A DNA stretch of 10,904 bases from Bacillota bacterium (GTDB taxonomy: Bacteria > Bacillota > Clostridia > Lachnospirales > Lachnospiraceae), in the NCBI GenBank assembly GCA_023398855.1, contig JAEWRS010000023.1, forward strand, positions 1 to 10,904, written 5' to 3'. Positions 6,534 to 10,904 of the stretch are shown piece by piece. Numbering within the stretch: the first letter of the stretch is position 1; each line of letters starts with the position of its first letter. The notes below the pieces were generated by a model. That model did no database searches, was not told the DNA's origin, and saw only the letters and a program-made list of their open reading frames with translations. The translations under genes and the position numbers were made by a program.

Positions 6534-7943
6534 TTATTGATCAGCCGCAGCCATTTCCCCGTCACTGCCATTCTCTTTTGGTTGGAGTGTTTTCTTTAAT
6601 TTTTCCGCCCTTGCAAGAGCCTTCTTCCCCATGGTTTCTGCCAGCAGGCTGCAAAGTCCTGTATAATTTTCCGGATTAATCATGAATTTCAACTCATCCA
6701 CCGTGAACATCGAAGCCAGGGTTTCATCCTCAAGCAGCACATGATAGTAATCCTTTTCTTTTAGCTCTGCCTCCATGGCTTTTTCGTACAAAAGCTCATG
6801 AGCCCTGTCTTTGCCGATTCTTTCTGCCACATTCATCATTACAAACTCACTGCTGTCAAGCCCCTGATTTACATTCACATTTTTAAGCATATGTTTTTTG
6901 CTGACCCGCAGGGTCCGGCTCAGCTCCTCTGCCCTGATGAGCACTTCGGTCATAAGCTGAAGCCCTTCTTCCATAATACCATCAAACAGCATATAAGAAC
7001 TGCTGTCCCCTTCAAACATCCGCGCAGCAGAATACAAGCCAACAGCAGGAAGGGAATAAAGCTTCTGGGAGTTGGCAATGATCCCCTTAGACAGCTTAGG
7101 ATTGATCTTCTGTGGCATAGTTGAGCTTCCAATGGTTCCAGGAATAAAGGATTCACTGACTTCAGAGAATTCTTCCATTCCAGTATAATAAACCTCTTCT
7201 GCCATTTTGTGAAAAATGTTGCTCAAAAGCGCCAGGTTCATTACATATTCCAACTTCATTTGGCTCATATTACGGCCAGGCACCTCCATGGAGCCCATCC
7301 CCAGCTTCCCGGCAACCCGCTCCTGAATCCTGGGACCCGAAGGCCCCACGGCATGAAAGCCACCTGCGGCCCCTCCCATCATGGCTACAAATACCCGTTT
7401 CTCGCTTTCCTCCAGACGTTCCAGGGAGGTGATCAGCTCACTGATCCATACCGAAACCTTATACCCATATGTAATGGGTATGGCATGCCTGCCATGAGTT
7501 CTTCCTGCCATGACCGTATCAGCGTGTTCCAGGGACAGCCTTCCCAGATTTTCCAGAATATCTGCAAGAAAGCTTTTAAAAACAGAATTTACCTGTTTCA
7601 CGATATAGAGCTGGGAAGTCTGTTGGATGTTCTGGGTGGTAACCCCATAGTGAACATATTTTCCTCCCTCTTCCCCGCACGCTTTCACCAGCACCTTTAC
7701 AAAGGGCACAAATCCATGACCCACCTTTGCCTTGATCCGTTCCATCTCCCCAAGATCCAGATCCTCAAACTGAACCGCCCAAATGGCCTTGGCAGCTTCC
7801 ATTGGTATAAAGCCTTCTTCTGCCTGAGCCAGAGCCAGAACAGCCTCAGCCTTCAGCCACGTCTTATATTTAAACGTCTCGCTTAACAGTCCATGAATCC
7901 CTCTGTCATCCAGTTTACTCTTAGAATCATAGAAAGCTCTCAT
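6534..7943 (-). CDS. Fumarase/aspartase superfamily lyase, adenylosuccinate-lyase / carboxymuconate-cycloisomerase-like
   Basis: A 469-residue soluble enzyme, expected to be a homotetramer with active sites built from three subunits. Superfamily members eliminate fumarate from adducts (adenylosuccinate, argininosuccinate, aspartate, malate). The three conserved regions are present: HYGVTTQN (98-105), AGRTHGRHAIP with the catalytic-region histidine (about 146-156), and the mobile signature loop GSSTMPQKINP (272-282), whose first Ser is the likely base. The C-terminal INPENYTG segment (about 430-437) resembles the ADSL_C region of adenylosuccinate lyase and carboxymuconate cycloisomerase. It differs from housekeeping PurB, which has MPHKRNP in the loop. 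The second of two adjacent ATGs (7941-7943) is preferred because AGAGG lies 6 nt away, against 3 nt for the first (7946). The ribosome site overlaps the EIICB stop, implying coupling. Its position inside a PTS/GH4/NagA operon argues for a sugar-linked substrate. The exact reaction is unknown; this is the least explained gene here. Confidence 0.85.
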   Translation of the reverse strand: MRAFYDSKSKLDDRGIHGLLSETFKYKTWLKAEAVLALAQAEEGFIPMEAAKAIWAVQFEDLDLGEMERIKAKVGHGFVPFVKVLVKACGEEGGKYVHYGVTTQNIQQTSQLYIVKQVNSVFKSFLADILENLGRLSLEHADTVMAGRTHGRHAIPITYGYKVSVWISELITSLERLEESEKRVFVAMMGGAAGGFHAVGPSGPRIQERVAGKLGMGSMEVPGRNMSQMKLEYVMNLALLSNIFHKMAEEVYYTGMEEFSEVSESFIPGTIGSSTMPQKINPKLSKGIIANSQKLYSLPAVGLYSAARMFEGDSSSYMLFDGIMEEGLQLMTEVLIRAEELSRTLRVSKKHMLKNVNVNQGLDSSEFVMMNVAERIGKDRAHELLYEKAMEAELKEKDYYHVLLEDETLASMFTVDELKFMINPENYTGLCSLLAETMGKKALARAEKLKKTLQPKENGSDGEMAAADQ

Positions 7944-7953
7944 CATACACCTC

Positions 7954-9528
7954 TTATTTTTTCATAGCATCATCTACCGCATGGCGGACAAATTCCACAT
8001 GAGGCCCAAATACTACGTGAATGTGATCCGCAGACGGGAAGAAGATGCCCGCGCATCCGGAATCTTTAATTTTTATCTTATCCACTTTTGCCGGGTCTTT
8101 TAAGTCCACCCGCAGGCGGGAAATACAGTTTTCCACACTCAGGATATTTTCCTTGCCACCCAGTCCTCTTATTACTACTTCCGCAATGGCCGGCCAGTTC
8201 TTTTCTTTCAGAAGAATACTTGCGGACTCTTCTATTTCAAATCCTTCCCGACCAGGTGTTTCTAAGTTGAACTTCACTATAAACCACTTGAACACCAAAT
8301 AGAACACGATGAAATTCCCAATCCCCAAAAGAATAAGGTTCAGCCAGTGGGTGTTTTCATACAAAAGTCCAAAAATGCCAAAGTCAAAAATCGTGCCCCG
8401 GATATACCCTATGGAAATATGAAGCATCTGGTACGGGATCGCGCCAAGGCCGCTCATAATGCAGTAGAGAATAAACAAAGGCGGTGAAATAAACAGAAAT
8501 GAAAACTCCAACGGTTCCGTGATATTTCCTAAAAATGCAGTCAGGCAGCAGGTTAGAATAACTCCTTTTGCAATTTTCCTGTTTTTTAAATATGAAGTCC
8601 GGTACATTGCCAGACCAACAGCCGGTACGCGGAATAAAGTGGTTAACATCTGTGCTCCCCCCAGATAGCTGGTAAGGGTAGGCATCAGTTGATCCCAGTA
8701 TTCGCTGCTGGGCCCTAAATGAAAAAGAACTTCATTGGTGGCATTTAAGATCCCGACATATTCGGTCCCATTAATCATATAGGTTCCGCCGGCCTCAGTA
8801 AAACGGACCATGGACGAAAGCACATGATGCAAGCCAAAGGGAATCAACGCACGGTTTAATGCATAATAAATGGCATTTCCTATGTAGGGTGTTGTAAAGA
8901 TAAAGGAAATGCTGATAAGGGAATTAGTCAGCAGATTCCAGAACACCGGAATAATCAGTCCGATAGGGATCATTGAAGCAAACGTAATGATGGGTATGGA
9001 TTTCTTTCCTCCAAAGAAGGCAAATGCAAGAGGAAGCTCCAGGCGGTAAAACCGGTCTGCTACTTTGGCAGCCACTAAACCTGCTATCAGGCCCCCCAGC
9101 GCCTCGATTTTCAGCGTCTGAATACCAAGAACAGTACCCTGCCCCACCTGAGCCGCCACTTCCGGATCAGCCAGAGTACCTGTCTGCTTCAGATAAATAC
9201 TCATTACCACATTCAGTGTTAAATAGCCGACTACAGAAGAAAAAACAGCAATCCCTTTTTCATTCTTAGCCATCCCCTGAGCAACGCCCATGGCAAATAA
9301 CAATGGAATATTGTTAAAAATTATACTTGTTATGGTCTGTAAACTGGATAAAATAAGCTTCAAAAACTGGTTTCCCAAAAATGGGAATTTCTCTATCATG
9401 TAAGGCTGCCCTAAAGCACTGCAAATACCCATAACCATACCAATAGGTGCAAGAAGTGCGATCGGCAGAAGGAGAGACCGTCCAAAGGTTTGGATGCCGT
9501 CTTTCCAGCTTGACTTTTTATTGCTCAT
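7954..9528 (-). CDS. PTS system EIICB component, Glc superfamily, alpha-glucoside (GlvC/MalX)-like
   Basis: A 524-residue membrane permease that imports a sugar while phosphorylating it, normally at C6. Residues 1 to about 420 are the multi-spanning EIIC domain of the glucose superfamily, with hydrophobic segments from about 18 onward. It has the family motifs FGLHHV (231-236) and ITEPLEF (336-342), the substrate and phospho-transfer region. After a short linker, residues about 445-524 form EIIB, with phosphorylatable Cys468 in ENCISRLR. There is no EIIA domain, so phosphate must come from an EIIA encoded elsewhere, as is common for GlvC/MalX-type permeases. The EIIC text (RFTEAGGTY, then MYRTSYLKN) looks closest to the alpha-glucoside branch rather than NagE or PtsG. 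The start ATG (9526-9528) has GGAAGGGA upstream. It is the first gene of the operon, with its own promoter (9589-9617). Substrate inferred: a glycoside handled by the GH4 enzyme downstream. Confidence 0.93.
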   Translation of the reverse strand: MSNKKSSWKDGIQTFGRSLLLPIALLAPIGMVMGICSALGQPYMIEKFPFLGNQFLKLILSSLQTITSIIFNNIPLLFAMGVAQGMAKNEKGIAVFSSVVGYLTLNVVMSIYLKQTGTLADPEVAAQVGQGTVLGIQTLKIEALGGLIAGLVAAKVADRFYRLELPLAFAFFGGKKSIPIITFASMIPIGLIIPVFWNLLTNSLISISFIFTTPYIGNAIYYALNRALIPFGLHHVLSSMVRFTEAGGTYMINGTEYVGILNATNEVLFHLGPSSEYWDQLMPTLTSYLGGAQMLTTLFRVPAVGLAMYRTSYLKNRKIAKGVILTCCLTAFLGNITEPLEFSFLFISPPLFILYCIMSGLGAIPYQMLHISIGYIRGTIFDFGIFGLLYENTHWLNLILLGIGNFIVFYLVFKWFIVKFNLETPGREGFEIEESASILLKEKNWPAIAEVVIRGLGGKENILSVENCISRLRVDLKDPAKVDKIKIKDSGCAGIFFPSADHIHVVFGPHVEFVRHAVDDAMKK

Positions 9529-9561
9529 ATTTGTTCCCTTCCTTTGTTATGACATTGTGGT

Positions 9562-9580
9562 TTTTAAGGGCGCCTTAAAA
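9562..9580. promoter_or_regulatory. Palindrome at the start of the PTS operon transcript (candidate operator)
   Basis: TTTTAAGG (9562-9569), centre GCG, CCTTAAAA (9573-9580): a perfect 8-bp inverted repeat. It begins 2-3 nt downstream of the predicted PTS start site (about 9582), where a bound repressor or a regulator in its inactive state would block transcription. As RNA it is an A/U-rich stem with a 3-nt loop and no following U-run, so it is not a terminator. A matching half, GCCCTTAAA, recurs at 9653-9661. Confidence 0.5.
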
Positions 9581-9588
9581 CTGTATCC

Positions 9589-9617
9589 ATTATGGCAGAT
9601 TCCACCAGTTGCTTCAA
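9589..9617 (-). promoter_or_regulatory. Promoter of the PTS-lyase-GH4-deacetylase-HAD operon
   Basis: Minus strand: -35 TTGAAG (9612-9617), a 17-nt spacer and -10 CATAAT (9589-9594) with TG one base upstream (extended -10). The start is predicted near 9582, giving a leader of about 54 nt. The imperfect -35 is typical of a promoter that needs an activator. GCAAC repeats lie immediately upstream (minus strand, 9640-9644 and 9650-9654). Confidence 0.6.
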
Positions 9618-9640
9618 GGCAAAAAAATTACATTTTATTG

Positions 9641-9669
9641 TTGCGTATAGTTGCCCTTAAATATATAAT
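9641..9669 (+). promoter_or_regulatory. Promoter of the divergent PRD regulator gene
   Basis: Plus strand: -35-like TTGCGT (9641-9646), a 17-nt spacer and a perfect -10 TATAAT (9664-9669). The predicted start is near 9676, about 24 nt before the ATG. The spacer contains the GCCCTTAAA half-site (9653-9661), so whatever binds the operon operator could also control the regulator gene. Confidence 0.55.
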
Positions 9670-9699
9670 CAACCCATAACACCACAGGAGGAACACCCA

Positions 9700-10904
9700 A
9701 TGGGATTAACCTACAATGATTTAAGCCTGCTCCGCTTTCTGCAAAAAAGACAGCGCATTTCCTTATCAAAAGTGGCCCTGCATTTTCAAAAGGATGAAAT
9801 ATCCATACGCAGGACCATTGAACGGATCAATCTCTTCTCTCCAAAGCCAATGGTGGAAATTCATAAAGGGATATGCCTGAGCCGGTTAAGCTACAGAGAA
9901 TTTGTAGATTTTATCCAGCAGATCACCATGGAGGACTATACCAGCTCTTACATTGAGCGGATCCGGGTCATGATAATAACTATTTTTTTTAACGGCTACG
10001 TAAATGCTTCCTCCCTGTACGACTATTGGGGACTTTCCCTTACAACAAAAAAACAGGATACAGCCCACCTTCGTCAATTATTAACCCAGCATGGCCTGTC
10101 CCTTCTTACCTTAAAGAAAAAAGGACTTACCATTGACGGTGATGAACTGCAGTTAAGGTTTCTTGTGATTGACATTCTTCACCCTTTGCTGGAGTTTACA
10201 GCAGAAAACAAAATCCAGGCCCGATATGCCAATACTCCTCTTGAAAAGCAGAGTTACGATCTGGCCGGTATCTGCCTACAGCCAGTATCTACCCAGGCAG
10301 TGGAACAGCTGAATTTCTTTTTAACAAGCTATCACTTGTCACTGAACTATCCTTCCAAAAAGTTCCTGCTGCTGTTTATCTGTATCATGGAGATCCGGCC
10401 TGTTGCCGAATCCATGAACTTTTGCTACCGCCTGCCCCTGGCTCCTCTTACCATCCGCTTTGCTGATGGCTATAGGGAAAATAAGCTGTATAATGTGGCT
10501 TTCAGTATGATGAACTTTTCCCGGAGCCTTCAGTTCCCCTTTGACAAACGATTGTGGCATACCACGGAGCAGTTTACGGAACAGGTGGCGAATCATCTGA
10601 ACATTCCTTTTTCCATACAGGAAGAATTCCTCAATGAGCTATATGGCTATTTTTACCGGGAGATCACCTTAAACCATTTTCACTGTACTTTTGTGGACAA
10701 AACCGTAGAAAATACGAAAGAACAGTTTTCATACCTGTATGAAACCATCAAAAAATATGAGGTGTACTTTAAGGCCTCATACAATTTTTCTTTTATGGAT
10801 GAGCACATCTCCACCTTGACCCTGCTTGTACAAAAGCACATTCTGCGCAACCGGACCGTTACCAGGCATTATAAAAAAATTGTGATAATGACCAGCATCA
10901 ACTT
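9700..10904 (+). CDS. PRD-domain transcriptional regulator (BglG/MtlR/Mga-like), 3' end beyond window
   Basis: 401 codons without a stop; the gene continues past the right edge. Residues about 7-45 form an N-terminal HTH of HTH_11/Mga type (LSLLRFLQ ... SIRRTIERI). Residues about 85-155 look like a second winged helix, ending in the typical GLTIDGDELQLR. Residues about 160-280 and 285-390 are helical and fit two PTS regulation domains. The segment MDEHISTLTLLVQKH (366-380) corresponds to the usual D-E-x-x-Y-L-T-L-H end of a PRD. The final residues YKKIVIMTSIN look like the first strand and start of the phosphate-loop of an EIIB-like domain, as in MtlR/LicR/ManR activators. The ATG at 9700-9702 has AGGAGGA 7 nt upstream. 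Divergent placement next to the EIICB promoter makes it the likely operon-specific activator, controlled by PTS phosphorylation. PRD boundaries are approximate because this copy is divergent. Confidence 0.85.
   Translation, partial: MGLTYNDLSLLRFLQKRQRISLSKVALHFQKDEISIRRTIERINLFSPKPMVEIHKGICLSRLSYREFVDFIQQITMEDYTSSYIERIRVMIITIFFNGYVNASSLYDYWGLSLTTKKQDTAHLRQLLTQHGLSLLTLKKKGLTIDGDELQLRFLVIDILHPLLEFTAENKIQARYANTPLEKQSYDLAGICLQPVSTQAVEQLNFFLTSYHLSLNYPSKKFLLLFICIMEIRPVAESMNFCYRLPLAPLTIRFADGYRENKLYNVAFSMMNFSRSLQFPFDKRLWHTTEQFTEQVANHLNIPFSIQEEFLNELYGYFYREITLNHFHCTFVDKTVENTKEQFSYLYETIKKYEVYFKASYNFSFMDEHISTLTLLVQKHILRNRTVTRHYKKIVIMTSIN

Noticed and set aside
7209..7886. Plus-strand open frame of 225 codons
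   Set aside because: It lies wholly antisense to the lyase gene, whose three superfamily motifs fix the true strand; the antisense product shows no family resemblance.
6534..7943. Calling the lyase argininosuccinate lyase (ArgH) or aspartase
   Set aside because: The conserved blocks and the C-terminal INPENYTG segment fit the adenylosuccinate lyase/carboxymuconate cycloisomerase side of the superfamily better, and there is no arginine or aspartate metabolism gene nearby.
9529..9582. BglG-type RNA antiterminator (RAT) site in the PTS leader
   Set aside because: The leader is too short and contains no terminator; the palindrome there has perfect arms and no following U-run, so a DNA operator is more likely.
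9529..9699. CcpA cre site near the PTS promoter
   Set aside because: No stretch matches the TGNAANCGNNNNCA core on either strand; catabolite control, if any, is likely through PTS phosphorylation of the regulator.

Overview
The window looks like chromosomal DNA of an anaerobic, low-to-mid-GC Firmicute, most likely a Lachnospiraceae / clostridial cluster XIVa relative of the Lacrimispora type. This is inferred from the lipoprotein signal style of the binding protein, strong AGGAGG-type ribosome binding sites, PTS- and ABC-based sugar uptake, and a PRD-type regulator. No rRNA or other taxonomic marker is present, so the assignment is tentative. Almost everything is carbohydrate uptake and catabolism. 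I see no mobile element, tRNA or CRISPR array.

Layout, left to right. (1) Positions 1-2651, minus strand: the start of a simple-sugar ABC transporter operon. A lipoprotein substrate-binding protein (1470-2651) is followed by a duplicated-domain ATPase (from 1429, running off the left edge). The permease is presumably beyond the window. A good promoter (2725-2753) lies upstream of the binding protein. (2) Positions 2652-3189: a gene-free spacer with that promoter, a very AT-rich stretch, and a long hairpin followed by a T-run (3041-3110) that reads as the terminator of the next operon. (3) Positions 3190-9528, minus strand: a five-gene operon transcribed in the order PTS EIICB, fumarase/adenylosuccinate-lyase superfamily lyase, GH4 6-phospho-glycosidase, NagA-like deacetylase, Cof-type HAD phosphatase. 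Gaps are 7-10 nt or overlapping, apart from an 81-nt gap with a small hairpin before the GH4 gene. (4) Positions 9529-9699: a divergent control region with one promoter for each side, a near-perfect palindrome and a matching half-site. (5) Positions 9700-10904, plus strand: a BglG/MtlR/Mga-type PRD regulator, cut by the right edge just as an EIIB-like domain seems to begin.

How the genes may work together. The EIICB imports a glycoside and phosphorylates it. The GH4 enzyme splits the phospho-glycoside. The NagA-like enzyme removes an N-acyl group from an amino-sugar phosphate. The HAD enzyme dephosphorylates a product or clears a dead end. The unusual member is the lyase. Its superfamily releases fumarate, or a related unsaturated acid, from aspartyl/succinyl/malyl-type adducts, and that is not part of ordinary alpha-glucoside use. 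The combination suggests a dedicated pathway for an N-acylated glycoside carrying a C4-dicarboxylate (malyl or aspartyl) group; GlcNAc-malate is one concrete candidate. That substrate is a hypothesis, whereas the gene families are well supported. The divergent regulator is probably the operon's own activator: the leader is too short to hold an antiterminator site plus a terminator.
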